This document shows positions 1 to 12,885 of a DNA stretch of 64,000 nt, in pieces. Under the pieces are notes generated by a model, which was given only the letters and a program-made list of their open reading frames with translations, made no database searches and was not told the DNA's origin. How positions within the stretch are numbered: the stretch's first letter is position 1; the number at the start of each line of letters is the position of its first letter. Source of the DNA: Schistosoma mansoni (lineage: Eukaryota > Platyhelminthes > Trematoda > Strigeidida > Schistosomatidae); NCBI RefSeq assembly GCF_000237925.1, contig NC_031496.1, positions 25,537,510 through 25,601,509 on the forward strand, in the 5' to 3' direction. The position numbers and the translations under genes are program-made.

Positions 1-170
1 TTCGCTACTCAACCATGTGGAATAGACTACCAATGAACCTCCGATGCAGTGAAACTATAATCCGGTTCCGAAGTCTTCTTGATGATTTTCTTTCCGAAAG
101 TGGATTGTGTCACCTATTGAATATCAACGTGCTTAACAATGATTTATACAAAAAAGGTCCGTCATCTATC
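1..170 (+). mobile_element. 3' end of a CR1-type LINE reverse-transcriptase ORF
   Basis: An open frame reads from the window edge to a stop near 170. It contains a tryptophan-centred stretch, STMWNRLPMNLR, followed by an FRSLLDDF-like segment. This matches the extreme C-terminus of the two CR1-type RT ORFs elsewhere in the window (for example FSRLWNDLPQTIR then FVRSIDEYC). It is therefore the last ~55 codons of a LINE whose body lies to the left of the window. The assignment rests on that internal comparison. Confidence 0.55.
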
Positions 171-1425
171 TAACTGACTGAAAAGCAAAGTGAAACCTTT
201 GGAACTTTTCATGTCTATTCTATTTCACTTTTATTAATCTTAATATATGAAGTCTGCTTATGTTCGTATTCATAATTATTACTGTTATTATTATCATTAT
301 TGGTCTTTCGACACATTAGATATTCTTTTCATCTCTTCTTGTCCTTCTTAACATATTTCATTCCTAAATATCCAAAGTCTACAATTAAAAACAAAAAACC
401 CTATGTTCCACTTAAACAAATAATTTTTTTTTAAATATTCACAACATATAACATATAGAAATTTATATTTAATTACCCTTTGCAATTAATTGTGACTATT
501 ATAGCATTATTCTAAATTATTATTATTGCACTAATGTTTATACTACAACCCGGTTTCACTCTGTATACTGTTACATAAATCTACACGTATTTATCCGAGT
601 GCAGTAAAGGTTTATTATTATTGTTACTATTGTTGTTGTTATTATTATTATTTTTAAATTATGCGTTTATCTCAAAAGTCTATATCCATTACACTATTAT
701 GATCATGGTTGGACCCTTTCACTATGTGTTCATTTCTTTCCTCTCTTTTTTTCCTTCTAAATAAATATTATTCTTAAGATTACGAAGCTTTGGATTGAGA
801 CAATAACTTGTGTTACGCTGAATTCAACGTATCAGACTCGTTTTATCTTCACTATGTATATACACCTCATACATATTGATTGTCTTTTGCACTTAATTGA
901 GACTTTCATAGCGTCACCCAAAACTATGACTGTACACGCACAAACACTTATTCTAACGTCATATCTTACCGCTATAATAAGTTGTTTACTTATTAATTTA
1001 TTCTGTTTTATTTTATTTTTATTACTCGTTTTGCGATACATACATAGTTGTTTATTCTTGTTCTACGTTAAGATATTTACGTATTTCGCGTCTCCTTTAT
1101 TTCTATTTCCTTAGTTTCTTCCTTTCCTCCTTCAAAATCGATTCAGAATTCTTGCCAATTACGCAGAACCTGATTTATTATTACTATTCTAGTACTAATA
1201 TTGTACTTTTCCTTCCTTTCTCAACATGGCAAATGTAATGCTAACATTATTGAAAATTGTGTATTATTGCATTTTTGAAGAACCCGAAATGGTTTCTTCA
1301 CAGCACTTATGTACCCATAAGATATTTGTGAATAATAATAATAATAACATTGTTAGTAACTCTCACTAAATACATAGCTTTAAGACGCTCAATGCTGACA
1401 TCATCGTCATTTTTTTTCTATCGAT
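171..1425. other. AT-rich non-coding stretch, probably LINE 3' tail and dispersed repeat
   Basis: No convincing gene is seen. Short ORFs on both strands are low-complexity. There are several ATT/TTA-type trinucleotide runs (around 270-300, 605-655 and 1330-1350). The piece around 880-965 resembles stretches at about 9790-9870 and 35130-35180 (shared wording such as a 'ctttcatagc' block and 'cttattc.a.c.t'), so it belongs to a dispersed repeat, possibly the untranslated tail of the same LINE family. Confidence 0.4.
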
Positions 1426-3470
1426 AACGTAGTATCTAGGTTTACGATGGCTTAATGGAAGAACTTCCTCCTGAAAGTCTGACTGTCATGCTGTAAACGC
1501 GTTGTACTGCAGTGTATCCAACGACAGCTTCCACTGCATTGCGAGCACCGAGTAATACTAGAGGAAGAGTGTCTTCCAACTTAGAAATGTTTGAAGTTGA
1601 GAGTGAGGCTTTCAACTATTGGTGAAAGTGTTCTACCAACCCTTTAGCTCGTGGAGGGTAGGTGGTCATTCGGAATTATGTGATTCCTAGTGGTGCAGTC
1701 AGACAACCAAACGGTCCAGATTGGGACTGAAGTCCATGGTCCGTAATGATAGCTGAGGGAGAGCCGAAGTTTGCAACACATCTTTCGACGAGGACGCGAA
1801 TCACTGCTTCACCATTGACGTTATTGATGCGTACTGTTTCTGGCCATCGTGTGAAGTGGTCCACACACGTTATAAGGTTACCCATTTAAATCTGACAAGA
1901 GATCTGCTAAATGAAGATTAACATTGTCAGAACAAGCGTTTGATGTTGTGAAAGCCCTAGGGACATTTTTGCGTCTAGCCATTTTGGATTTCTGGCAGGT
2001 TACGCAAAATTATGCTCATTCCCTCACGTTTTCATTCATACCGGGCCAAAAGATCGTTCTGTCATGAGCTTGATGGTCGCTCGAACATATGGAGGAGAAG
2101 GTTTGTGCAATGTGTTGGAGACGGTGTATCAATAATGTTTTACCACGGTTGAGCGGTTCCTACTTGCAGATGTGTCACACAGTATAGTTACCTTACCCGT
2201 TCCAATCTGTTTGACCCATAGTCTCAGGGTTGTCAGAGATAATTCATGCTGAAGATCAGTGACTTGTTTTTGGATCTGGACGAGTTTAGGAAGGCCAATT
2301 CCTTTAAATCTGTTCCAGTTCGCCGTATGAGACAATGTGTCCGCAATTACGTCGTATGTTGAAAGTGTCGTACAGCACAATACATGGTGATGGGTTCATT
2401 TTCGAGAGTGTTATAATTCGATTCAGTATCTTGGAACGGTCTTGAGAAGAATTCCAAAGTTTGCCACGTATTGTCTACTGATTGTTGTGAGATGCCTCCG
2501 ACTACCGAATCGGGTGCGTCAACAAAGACACTTATGGGTGCCTTGATGTCCTAGTGTGCGACTATAGTTGCGTTTACAAGAATTGTGGAGAATGCTTAAC
2601 TCATGCTGTCGATCAAATCGATGAGTTTTGCACTTGCGATAAGTTGGTCGATCAAGGATCTCATGTCTTTTGGAGCTCGGATGCCTTGAGCAACAATAGT
2701 ATGTCCGACGAAATTCAGGGAATCATTTCCACTTTGACGTTTCTGAATGTTTGCAGGAATACCGTTTTTTGGAGTCCTTCAAAAACAAGGTCCAGATGTT
2801 GTGGATGAAATTCTCCATGGGCACTGGCAAACAAGCAGCCATCTACTTATGAGTGTACGCAGTAGAGACGTAGAAAGACGCCGTTGATGAATATTCAGAA
2901 AGTTTTTCGGCACTTCTCAAACGAAATGGCACGTGCAAATGATTGTAGAATCCATAGGGGGTAATGATAGTGATCTTAGAAATGTCGTCAGCAGCCATGG
3001 AGAGTCGAGTATATGTTTCAACCAGATAAATTCTGAGGAAAGCACTTGTACCCTCTAAGGTAGCAGTTAAACCATGAATACGAGGCAATTGGTAATGACC
3101 AGAAGTGGTTTTCTTATTCAGTCGTCGATAATCTACTGTCGGACGCCAGTCGTTGCTGTCCTGCTAAGCGATCATGTGTAAGAGAGATTTCCATATGCTG
3201 TTCGCCGGCTGAATAGTTCCTATGTCTATCATGTGCTCGAATTTTTTTTTGACCAACCTTACCTTATCGGGAGCTAGTTTGCACGCTTTTTAAAATACCG
3301 GTGATTTTGAAATCGTGATGTGATGTGTAGCACTGCTGGTTTCACGCGGTAATTTCGGTCTCGTTTGGTACGGATCGGGGTACTTACTGAGTACCCATTG
3401 ATAATATGGATCCGTTATGTGCTTAGCAGTAACTGGTGATTATGATAATTTATTCTCAACAGTCTGTTAC
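1426..3470 (-). mobile_element. Ty3/Gypsy LTR-retrotransposon fossil (pol region)
   Basis: Read on the minus strand, the stretch holds separated pieces of a Ty3/Gypsy pol gene in the normal order. There is an RT fragment near 3088-2843 (ITPYGFYNHLHVPFRLRSA, cf. the TPFGLYEF.RMPFGL block of Gypsy RTs). A middle region follows around 2380-2129, and then an integrase-core fragment near 1885-1676 (CVDHFTRWPE and FGSPSAIITDHG). The element is clearly broken many times and looks old. No intact LTR pair was recognised. Confidence 0.75.
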
Positions 3471-5302
3471 TTGAGGCATGTCAGCTTACAAGCACGATCA
3501 AGTTGTTACAGGAGATACAGACTTCAGTGTCGTGGGTTACTTAGGTTGATATATTATGAGATACATTGTTCGTGGAACTATGAGGAATAACACTTCTCAT
3601 ATATGTGTGTAAATAATATTATTAGGAGTCGTAGTGAAAGAATAACACTTGGAGGTTACGTAGCGACGTGAGACTGAAGGTCGAGAATAAATCCGCGCAA
3701 GGTTGAGGGCTGTATTTATAAGATCATGTGCAGTTTCAAAATACAGTACTGGACACAGTTTTCTGATAGACAAATGGCTACCTCTCTTTTTTCGAAGCTA
3801 TTTCAGCTCATTATGATTTTCATTGATTTAATAGAGTCATGAACAGGCTTTGTTTTTGAGGAACCGTCTAGTTTTGCTTGTAATAGGATTACTCTCTAAG
3901 AAGTGCAATCTATTTGACTTTGCAAACATGATTTAAAGAGGTATTGTGCATAATTAATTAGCATCAATACTATTCATGCATGATACTTGTTACGAAGCCG
4001 TAACTTAACGACATGTTCTGCCCTGCAGACATGGGCGAATTGAAGTTTTCTTTACACCGTCATGTTTGCGGATCAGTAGAGTCACCCTCTCTCCGTTTGT
4101 GATGTTAGGCTCTCTTACGTTTGTGCTTTGTACGAATATCGCTTTAGTCTAAGCTCCTTGTTTAAATACACTGTCTCCACTAGTTCCATGTTACGAGCAA
4201 ATCAGATGGCCAAAGCTTCTGCCTTATGTTTTGGACATCCGTTTAGTATATCACAATGATAGGAAGATAACTAGTGGTATAAGTTATAAGATACTGGTCA
4301 GGTCATATGTGGTACAGAGATGGCAATGATAGATAACAAATCAAACAATATGCAAAAGTTTAGCATTGTGAATTTTCAAAGTAAGAAAACAAAATATTGA
4401 GTGATTCACAAGAATTGGGAACATTACAAGCATCTTGTGGTCGGCCAAAGTTGATCCGCTTCCATAAGATTGGTGAGCTATCTGTCTACTTGTAATAGAA
4501 AAAAAGGGACATGACACTCGGGAAGAATAATGCAGCATTAACTAATGGCGCGATTTAGAATGTGAAAGTGAGGGATAGGTGCACAAGGGCATGGTTATTA
4601 ATCAATGAATAGTGGGAGAGGGTAAGCCATGTGTCTTATCATATAAATTGATGACAATGGGGGACCGTTATATTCATGATCGGGTTAGATTTTAGGCAGT
4701 CCATGATGAAGTGTCTCATTGGTGGGTGTGAGTTCACAGAATGGTTGATGAAGCTCTTTAACGTCAAGTAGAAGGCTTATTAGTCTCTTGAACTTGGTGA
4801 TAGTGTCACAGTTACGGATATGGCATGAATCGTCTATGAAGTTGTGATCACCCTATGTAACTTCTAACCTTCCGTATTAAATATGTTGTTCCACCATTAG
4901 CCCAAACATATTCTTCAAAAGTACTACACATCATACTGCTAACTGTCACGATTGGACAAGTCAATGTGGATAATGATGTAACTTCCGCGTAAGGTCTGAT
5001 AGATCAGTTAGTCACATCACGACAACTATACAGTTGTAGAATAAGTCTATTATTTTGGTAGTCAAGACAAATGCACTTAATATCGATCTATACAACAGTT
5101 TTACACATTTAACGTAGCTACTATTGGTTCACAAACCTTTAAAATATATATGTCAAGAGAACTTGGATATGAATGTTCTCAGATGTAGTATGTTCCCCGG
5201 ATACGACAGAACAGGGAAAGGCTGTTACCTAAGCATCATCTTAGGATTTCTTTTGAAGATATACAAGTAAAACGACCATGACAAGAATGAAAATGTAGGA
5301 TT
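3471..5302. other. Non-coding, repeat-like; no gene recognised
   Basis: No ORF with recognisable content was found. The part at about 3480-3760 follows directly on the Gypsy fossil and may include terminal-repeat sequence of that element, but no matching second copy was found in the window. The remainder is AT-rich with no motif I can name. Confidence 0.3.
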
Positions 5303-5824
5303 TTGGTCTTTTCCGGTATTAGTACGTTTGCTTTTATCGTTGCCATCAACTATATGACACACTCTAGCCCATTGTGCTTTGAAAACATACTTAGATCACC
5401 AGACATACACGGTTGGCAGCAACATATACACTTGCCTACATTAAATCACAACATTCTTGATTTGATATTCTGTCACAACGTCACACTAACATCAGAGGTG
5501 GCCGGTGAACAGTTTCACAACAGCGATCATAAAATGGTCCTCTGCAGCCTTCCGATTCTTGTCAAGTGCAAAAAATTAAAGACATTAAAGACGCGTTTCC
5601 AATATAGAGACTATGAGGACGCTGACTGGGAAATCTTTCGGCTTCTAATAAAGCATCCTGACTGGAACAGTTTCTTTACCAGTGATAACCTCTCAGAAAT
5701 ACGCATGGCAGATAAATTATGTACATTTGTAAGACTTATCGATCAAGCCCTCACCTGCACAGATCTAGCACAAACGAACACATCCGTGTCCCGCACAGAC
5801 ATCATAGGCTCTCTACATATATAG
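5303..5824 (+). mobile_element. Internally deleted CR1-type LINE fragment (endonuclease end joined to RT C-terminus)
   Basis: The frame encodes about 173 residues. Its middle has NILDLIFCHNV and NSDHKMVLCSLPI, which correspond to NTLDLIFSRDI and SSDHRIVACALPI of the endonuclease in the CR1 copy at 11.4-15.8 kb. An RDYEDADWEIFRLLIKHPDW stretch follows, as in that copy's YRDYMHADWDLLRSLIKLSDW. The last residues, RTDIIGSLHI, resemble the RT C-terminus of the other copy (SEIIGTLNV). Nearly the whole RT domain is therefore missing between the two, a deletion within a retrotransposed copy. It is not a host gene. Confidence 0.75.
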
Positions 5825-7520
5825 ACTAAATTGCCCTATTTCTCTAATTTTTAGTTGTTTTAGATACTTTACCCACCCTAATTTCTTTAAATTGAAGTAG
5901 ATAGGCAACTCATTGGACTTATCAATACTCGGTCGTTAAAATATGCTCACTAATACCATAAAAAGTCAAAAGAAACGCACAATCGACTGTCTACTACTAG
6001 TGGTCTTGCATATGTGAAACCCGTTACCCACCAACCGGTTAGGGTAGAACAAAATAACATCAGCACAAATTTAGTGTGATTTCTTTCTTGTTTATTCTTT
6101 ATCAGCATTTTACTCTTCTGTACACAATGTTGCCTTGTCATTGACATTATTTCACCACTCGTTACCTTACCTTATCTGTAACTATTATATTTCTGCACTT
6201 TTCCGTCTACTTTTTTGAGTAACTATCATACATTATACCCTTCTTGAAGCCTATACTCTGATTGGCAACCTATACTTCAAACTAAAGTCAATTAAAGCGT
6301 TGCATCAAAGCCTAACCACAGTTCATAATTCATAGCTGTCTGATAAGCTTGTAAAATGGTACTTATAGAAATAGTGTTTTCCAACAGAATGTGAAACACA
6401 GAGGAGCTACCAACCAGCAAGCATTGATGGTGAGGTCCATGACTTTAATCCACCCATGTTTGTGAGGCAGAACGTTTTGTTCGTATCACGCTCTTTATGG
6501 ATGAGAACAATTCAATTAATCTGTGATATTGAGGTTGCTCTACTACGCTCACCGTTAGAACTCCGGTTTCTAGTTTTATGCTGGATTAGCTATTCTACTA
6601 AGACAACCCATAACATGCTTACTCAAACTCTTACATTAAAACTGTGTGGCAGGCATCAAATGAAAAAAAGAAAGAAAACAGACAATTAAGTATATACTTA
6701 TTAGTTTTCGCAACAGTTTACTCTCTTGATACACATTCCGTTCTAATAAACAGACTTCCTTCATTTGAACCTACTCCACCCTGATAAATATCAAAGCTCA
6801 TTGTTTTCTATTACTGCATTCCCTCAACTGGAGGGTCTTATCACATTTCACTCTAGCAAAAAAGAGCTAGTATGAATTCAATCTAATACTTTAATTTACC
6901 TTTGTCTGTTCCACTGCAAAATGTTAAGCATTATTTATCGTTCACATCCAAATGCCTTGCTGCTCCTCAGTTTCTCTTTTTTTCAGAATATTGCTCTGGG
7001 GGCAAAGCTATGGAGCTTCTGGCATCTGGGACAAACTTGACGTACGCGCTTTCCCAAGATGACAGTCCCAACCAAGCGCTCCACAAATATACTTTATAAC
7101 AACTATAAACCTGAAAAGTTGCATTACATAAATACTTAGCACAACCAAAATCCTAAAACAAATTTTCCCGAGATTGGATCTGGTGTGTAACGCGGAAGCG
7201 AAGTCCTTCTCGAAAATGTTTTGAAGACTACACAGTATATGTGAACGAATGAATTGATATTCAATTTGAAAGATTCTGTTTACCAAACAACCCTGCTTGG
7301 GATGTATATTGTGAACCAGTAAATTTTGTAACTTGCCTGTAAAAATAGAATGTATCTGCCCTTGCAGAAATGTATTATTATTACATGGCGAATGAGCATC
7401 GTTTCTGGTCAGGAAAATTTTACGATAATTTTCCTGGTCGTCGTGATGAAATGAATTCTTAATTTTGCTCAAGTTCGCATTTGTTTATTAATGATTTCCA
7501 TTTTCGTGAAAATATGCAAA
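5825..7520. other. Intergenic, no gene recognised
   Basis: Several 65-150-codon ORFs exist (for example on the minus strand between 7472 and 7008), but none shows a family motif, and their composition is like the surrounding non-coding DNA. The segment about 6985-7090 is GC-richer than its surroundings and may be a repeat edge. Confidence 0.3.
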
Positions 7521-7529
7521 ACGATTCAA

Positions 7530-9100
7530 AAAGATTTGGAGAGCACATTACAGAGGTGAGTACAGGTTTGGTAAGTGCTTAATTTCACTCACATAACTCC
7601 TGTGCACTTCATCATGTTAAATGCTTCAACAGAATTGAAGTGGCGCACATTTAGTCGGACTGCGAAGCTTTTGTTCATTTTGCCACTGGTGATGTGAACC
7701 CCGTAGTCCAGACATTATTAAAATGGGTGTTTCTTATTATCTTCTATCTTTATTCACGATTTCAAGAGTCCATTTTCATACACAGAAGCAGTTTAACACC
7801 TCCTTTGGTTCATTCCATGACTTTGTTGTTGATACAAGCAGTGTTGAGTCCATTAATTTATTGAAGACCCATTGTAGTTTTAGTATTGGTGATCACTGGG
7901 CACAAACTGCTGTGAATCGCTTACTGAAGGTCATAATCATTCATGCATGCCTCGTGTGTCATTAAATGGTGAAACAGAACCGTCAATACTGGGGTTGAAA
8001 AATATGCATAGGGTAGAGGTGGACACATCTTCATTGGTCTTTAAAGATAATAGAGATGATTCACATGAACGTTTGAAATCTTACGGGACTACTTTCAATG
8101 TTTAATTCACTTAAGTTTTTTCCGTCTTATTCCTAATTGCCATTATCGTGCATGTTGTTTATTTCAAATCTTGGCATCCGATTCCTTTAAATGCTAGGTG
8201 GAACAAGAGTAATGCTTGCGAAGTATACCATGGTTACTTAGAAGTGATGCTATTCTTCGAACTCATTCTCACACAGTACATCCTCTACTTACTACTGATG
8301 CATCACCTGTGACTATTATTGTAGTTTTTGAGCAGGAATGTGGACCAGTAATCTATGTTTTAAATAAACTTACCTTTGCTGGACAAAGTTATTGACGAAC
8401 TGAGCGAGAAGCATCAGCTGTGTTTTGAGCTGTTAAATGACTTCATAAATATTTATTTTGAAAACATTCGCCACTGTCACTGATCATGGAGTTTTACAGT
8501 TCATGTAACATCCTGAAACATTTGAAGCACGTTTATCAGCTGCTTTGGTTCTACGTTAGAGTATTGCTGTAAGTTCATTTGACCAAATGATTCAGCACAG
8601 AAGTGCCAAACAAATTCAACATGTCGACTAAGTATCTGGACACTCATTAAAAGGTAAACATGTCACCGCCTCAAACTGTTTTTCATTGCAACCTTTACCG
8701 GTGAGACGTCGAGACCTCATAGGAGAAACTCGTCAACACTTTGGATGTATACTCAATTCAATTCAACAAAGTTGGGATGCTTATCTGAAACGTCTGTCCA
8801 TTTTTCAGAGAGCGATGAGTTATCTATTACTCCCGATGGTAATTCAAGTCTGAATGATCGTGTTGTTATTCCTCATTCATTGCGTAAATCTGCTCATGAA
8901 CATCCTCATGGTAGAGATTTAGGTATTGAGAAAATGAAATCCATGATTAAGGTCACATATTGGTGGCCAGAGATAAATGTAGATATCTACATCTTTGTAC
9001 ATGATTACCCACCGATTTCGAATTGCAAATATAACACGTTTATTTGTGCTCATCTGCATCTAAATCTAATTATCACACATATCCATCCTAGAACATGATA
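7530..9100 (+). mobile_element. Ty3/Gypsy LTR-retrotransposon fossil (protease, RNase H and integrase parts)
   Basis: Plus-strand pieces occur in pol order. A protease-like segment near 7800-7900 carries FVVDTSSVESI. An RNase H-like segment lies near 8285-8400 (TTDASP followed by an EQ/CGP stretch). An integrase N-terminal zinc-binding region lies near 8870-8985 (RVVIPHSLRKSAHEHPHGRD and YWWPEINVD). This is a different copy from the minus-strand one at 1.4-3.5 kb. It is broken in several places and old. The RT region is not clearly seen. Confidence 0.72.
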
Positions 9101-10470
9101 TTTAAGTTGACATTAAATGCAGAAATAATGACTTCATGGACACTGAGTGTGTTCAGAGACGATTTGCAAAATCATTGTCATTATATTTCAACCATGACAC
9201 AGAGAATGATAATCATACAAAATGAAGCCGAAAAGTGTTTGTGATTGTGAGAGACTATAACTAATGAATTAGGACTAAGTTAAGGGCAGTAAATCTTATG
9301 GTAGTAGTCAGTAAGTCAAATAAAAGCTTACGATAAGAAGAATATAAGTATATATAATGTAGTTACTTAAAAATTATACAATAAAAATGTAAAAATAGTA
9401 TCATTCCATCAACAGATACTGGAAACTACCCACAATTTCATCATCTTTGAATATAACAGGGTCAGCTTATATTCATATCCATTATCACAATTGTCATCAT
9501 GATTGATCTCCCGACAAATAAGATAGTTTAAGCAATTAGTACTTTTGATAAATCCCGATTGAACTGATCAAATCCATCTACCCATTGTTTTGTTGAAACT
9601 AGATATTTTTTCTATTTTCTATGTCTCGTTTCCTTCTACATGAATTTCATTCTTTAGCACCCAACGTCCTTAATTAAAAACATAATATATTGTATTACAC
9701 TAAAAGCGGTTGACTTCTCGGATTCATTTTGACGTCATCACGTATATGTGACCCGTGCAAACTGACGTTTGATGGTTATTCTCCACAAATATTTGAGGCT
9801 TTCATAGCATCATTATAAACTGATACTGCATAAACTCTTATTCCACCATGAAATGTTACTGTCTAGTTGTCTTACTCTATAATCCATCTTTTAAATTGTG
9901 CTTTATTATCGTGACAGCCTATGAAGATTGACGTTCCATGTGAGACTATTCAAGATCTAACACTTTTTCTACTTACCACAAATGATCTATCATGTTTCAC
10001 AAAATTACCTCTCCAATTGTTTGCGGGTGACAGTCAAATACGGAGACTGGCAAAAAGTGTGATTGAATATCAGAGGAGTATGGATTCATTAGTCTAGTGA
10101 ACAAACCTTAGTTTATCTGAAGTCCAGAAACCGTTTAGTAATCGAAATCAGTCATTGCCAATACATCTACAACTCCACAATGGACAGGATATCATTACCT
10201 AAGGTCTCTGTTCAACAAAGATTTGGGGGTCATAACTAGGAAACACCCTACAACGATGGATGACTGTCTACAGTTGACCTACACAGCCTTTCTGGTCTGA
10301 TGAGTAACCCATAATTCATCCACCAAAACAGGGAGATTAGGAAGTTATAGTAACTATCTTACAATCAATTTCGGTTGTGTTTAATTTTGGTTATGCCTTT
10401 TTACTAACTTACTTAACAGACATTGTCATTTGGATCATAACAATCCGCATTCATCTTTGTACTGTTATGA
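9101..10470. other. Non-coding; dispersed-repeat material
   Basis: No gene is visible. The stretch 9600-9880 resembles parts of 760-965 and 35090-35180, marking another copy of a dispersed non-coding repeat. The rest is AT-rich without recognisable motifs. Confidence 0.35.
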
Positions 10471-10479
10471 TCACTAGAG

Positions 10480-10810
10480 CATATGACAGACTCTAGCCAA
10501 AACATTGACTACTTAAATATCATTTGATGATTCATCCTCCTCCCCATATATTTATGCACCCAAATTCTATTATTAGCTTTTGCTTTGTCTTGCTGCGCTC
10601 TTATACAATTTGACTATAAATTTACTTATGTAATTGCCCGCGCTTGCTCGCTGATAATTGCTCATGTGTTTGTCGCTTCGTGGCCTGCGTAACTTGACAA
10701 GAACTGTAGTTGCAGCATCTCTTTGCCTTCTGATTTCATGCACCGTTGAATATTGTATTATGATGGTTATCGAGGTGAACGATTATCGAAGCATTTCACT
10801 ACAAAGTTAC
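10480..10810 (+). repeat. Dispersed repeat, copy A (second copy inverted at 57380-57720)
   Basis: The reverse complement of about 57380-57720 aligns by eye with this stretch. Shared blocks include ctctttgccttctgatt, ggttatcgaggtgaac, a gactataaat TATA-like box, and similar spacing between them. The copies are clearly diverged (roughly three quarters identical by eye). A central TATA-like box suggests a promoter-bearing repeat such as an old terminal repeat or a non-autonomous element, but no ends could be fixed. Confidence 0.55.
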
Positions 10811-11397
10811 TAGGCATAAATCGGTCCAGATAGTTCGTACTAAGCACACTAATGCTTTATCAGTGTAAAGCAAAATCGCGATCGTTATTTCAAGGGTGAG
10901 ACTAAACAAGATTATATTCTCAAATCTAGATTTTGATAAATAGGAAACGACTCTCGAATCCATAAATTTGATTCGAGCCTATTCCTTTTCTACACCTCAT
11001 TGCTCACTGCTCTTTGGTATGCAATTTATTTGAAAATTCTCATACAGATGTCTGTATAGTGATGAAAATAAGTTCAGTCTACTCACTGGGTTTGCCTTTT
11101 CTCGTTCCGATACCGATGAATACCAGTAATTGCTACGTATCAACTTTGTAGGTTCTACTGGTTCACTGTAATAACTATATTAGTTATCTTCCTGGTGTAT
11201 ACTTCTATTGTTTATTTATTTAAACCCAAATATTGACGTAAGGAGGCTCCAAAACATTTATGTGCCACACTTCATCATTCGATTTTCGTGAGAGCTGGTA
11301 AAGCAAACAAGTGTCGAAACCTATGCAAGTGGTTTTCTGAGGAGCCATACTTTGATCCTCTGACCTAGACGTTTACTCTACAAGGCAACGGATAATG
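10811..11397. other. Non-coding flank of CR1 LINE
   Basis: No ORF of note. This is the sequence downstream of the CR1 copy's RT ORF on the minus strand. It could include that element's 3' untranslated region, although it does not resemble the flank of the second CR1 copy at 33.4 kb. Confidence 0.3.
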
Positions 11398-12804
11398 CTA
11401 AGATACACTTACAGGCGCTAGAGCATTTAATGCATTTTCAGAGGAGCAGTATTCATCAATGGAGCGAACAAATAGCAGGAGAGATTTTATTGTACGGATA
11501 GTTTGTGGTAGATCATTCCAGAGCCTAGAAAACTTACAGGTAAAGTAATTCATATGGAGAGAAGATATGGAATATGTTTGTTTCGCTAAAGACAAGGAGT
11601 TACAAATGTCGTAATGTGAAGTTTCAGAATATTGAATCGCCTGACTGGATGTGAAGGAGAGTTTGTCAAGTATTTTGAAAAAGAAGATAAGGTTAAGTTT
11701 GAGTCTCCTCTTCCATAAAGGGTCAAGCCCTAGTTTACTACACCTCGAATTATATGTTAAGACACTATCAGTTCCAAGAGCACGAAGTGTAAATCGTCTC
11801 TGTACTGATTCCAGTCTTAATTTATCCTTTATGCGCGAGCTACTAAGGAGAAACGCGCAGTATTCAAGGAGTGGTCGAACACAGACTTTGTACATTAATA
11901 TACGAGATTCACTGTTATGAAGGTTTCGAGTTATGTGACCTATAAGGCTTTGAGACTTGGACGTTTGTTTCATTATCTGTTCAGTAAACGACAAGTCATC
12001 GGAGTACCTAAGTGCTAGGTCTACTACTGAGTGTAACCTAGATAACACTTCACCATTTATGGTAAGATCGAGGTTGAGTGATGTATCACCGAAGCATAAC
12101 CATCCACATTTAGCTGTATTAAGCTCCAGTTGCCATTTCGAGCACCACTGTGTTACCTTGTTAAGCTCTGTGCTAATGCAATTTTGAATATTGCTCAGCT
12201 CATGTGGAGAAAATGAATACACCACCTTAAGATCGTCTGCATACAAAAAGGACTTACCCTCACTAAAACACTCACAAATATCATTAATGAAAACTAAAAA
12301 GAGCAAAGGACCTAAGACACTACCCTGAATTACCCCACTTTTAACAGGGACTGCATTCGACAATAAAGAGTTCATTTTAACTATTTGATGTCGATTGCTG
12401 AGGAAGGAATCAAACCAGGCTAGTAACGGGTTTTGGACCCCATAAGATGCGGGTTTACCTATGAGAAGTTGGTGGTTGACCATGTCGAAGGCCTTAGAAA
12501 TGTCCAGGTATAGCACTAATACTAGGTATCCTTGGCCACAAAGAGAATAGACTAAATTAAAGAAGTCAGCGTGATATATCATACAAGATCGATTTTTTAG
12601 AAATCCATGTTGCGAATCATCAATAAATTGTTCAGTCAATAAATAGTTGGATAGTTCGTCACTAATAATATTTTCCATAATCCTAGAGATAACTGGAGTA
12701 ATATTTATTGGCCGATAGTTGTTCATGTCAGTCTTATCTCCGGATTTGTAACGTGGTATGATGTACGCGGTTTTCCAACGATCAGGATAAGAGCCTGATT
12801 CCAT
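11398..12804 (-). CDS. CR1 LINE reverse transcriptase
   Basis: A 468-residue frame with the fingers and palm of a non-LTR RT: NYRPINITPVISRIME, FLKNRSCM, LDISKAFDMVNHQLL (first catalytic Asp), GVIQGSVLGPLLF, and YADDLKVVYSF (second and third catalytic Asp). A thumb/C-terminal region ends in FSRLWNDLPQTIR. It reads from inside the pol ORF; the displayed Met is internal. It is about 95% identical by eye to the copy at 33437-34879, so the two insertions are young relative to the other repeats here. Confidence 0.9.
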   Translation of the reverse strand: MESGSYPDRWKTAYIIPRYKSGDKTDMNNYRPINITPVISRIMENIISDELSNYLLTEQFIDDSQHGFLKNRSCMIYHADFFNLVYSLCGQGYLVLVLYLDISKAFDMVNHQLLIGKPASYGVQNPLLAWFDSFLSNRHQIVKMNSLLSNAVPVKSGVIQGSVLGPLLFLVFINDICECFSEGKSFLYADDLKVVYSFSPHELSNIQNCISTELNKVTQWCSKWQLELNTAKCGWLCFGDTSLNLDLTINGEVLSRLHSVVDLALRYSDDLSFTEQIMKQTSKSQSLIGHITRNLHNSESRILMYKVCVRPLLEYCAFLLSSSRIKDKLRLESVQRRFTLRALGTDSVLTYNSRCSKLGLDPLWKRRLKLNLIFFFKILDKLSFTSSQAIQYSETSHYDICNSLSLAKQTYSISSLHMNYFTCKFSRLWNDLPQTIRTIKSLLLFVRSIDEYCSSENALNALAPVSVS

Positions 12805-12885
12805 AGAGAGAGTAAACAGCTTAAGGAGAAGAAGTGGAATATCTGGACCGCCATATTTGTAGAGAAATGATGAAATCCCGTCTGC

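Noticed and set aside
854-1114. Overlapping ORFs on both strands at 0.83-1.11 kb as small membrane proteins
   Set aside because: AT-rich sequence common to a dispersed non-coding repeat; no start context or family motif.
11651-12187. Plus-strand ORFs inside the CR1 RT (also at 33726-34403)
   Set aside because: They are antisense shadows of the RT frame and recur in both LINE copies for that reason.
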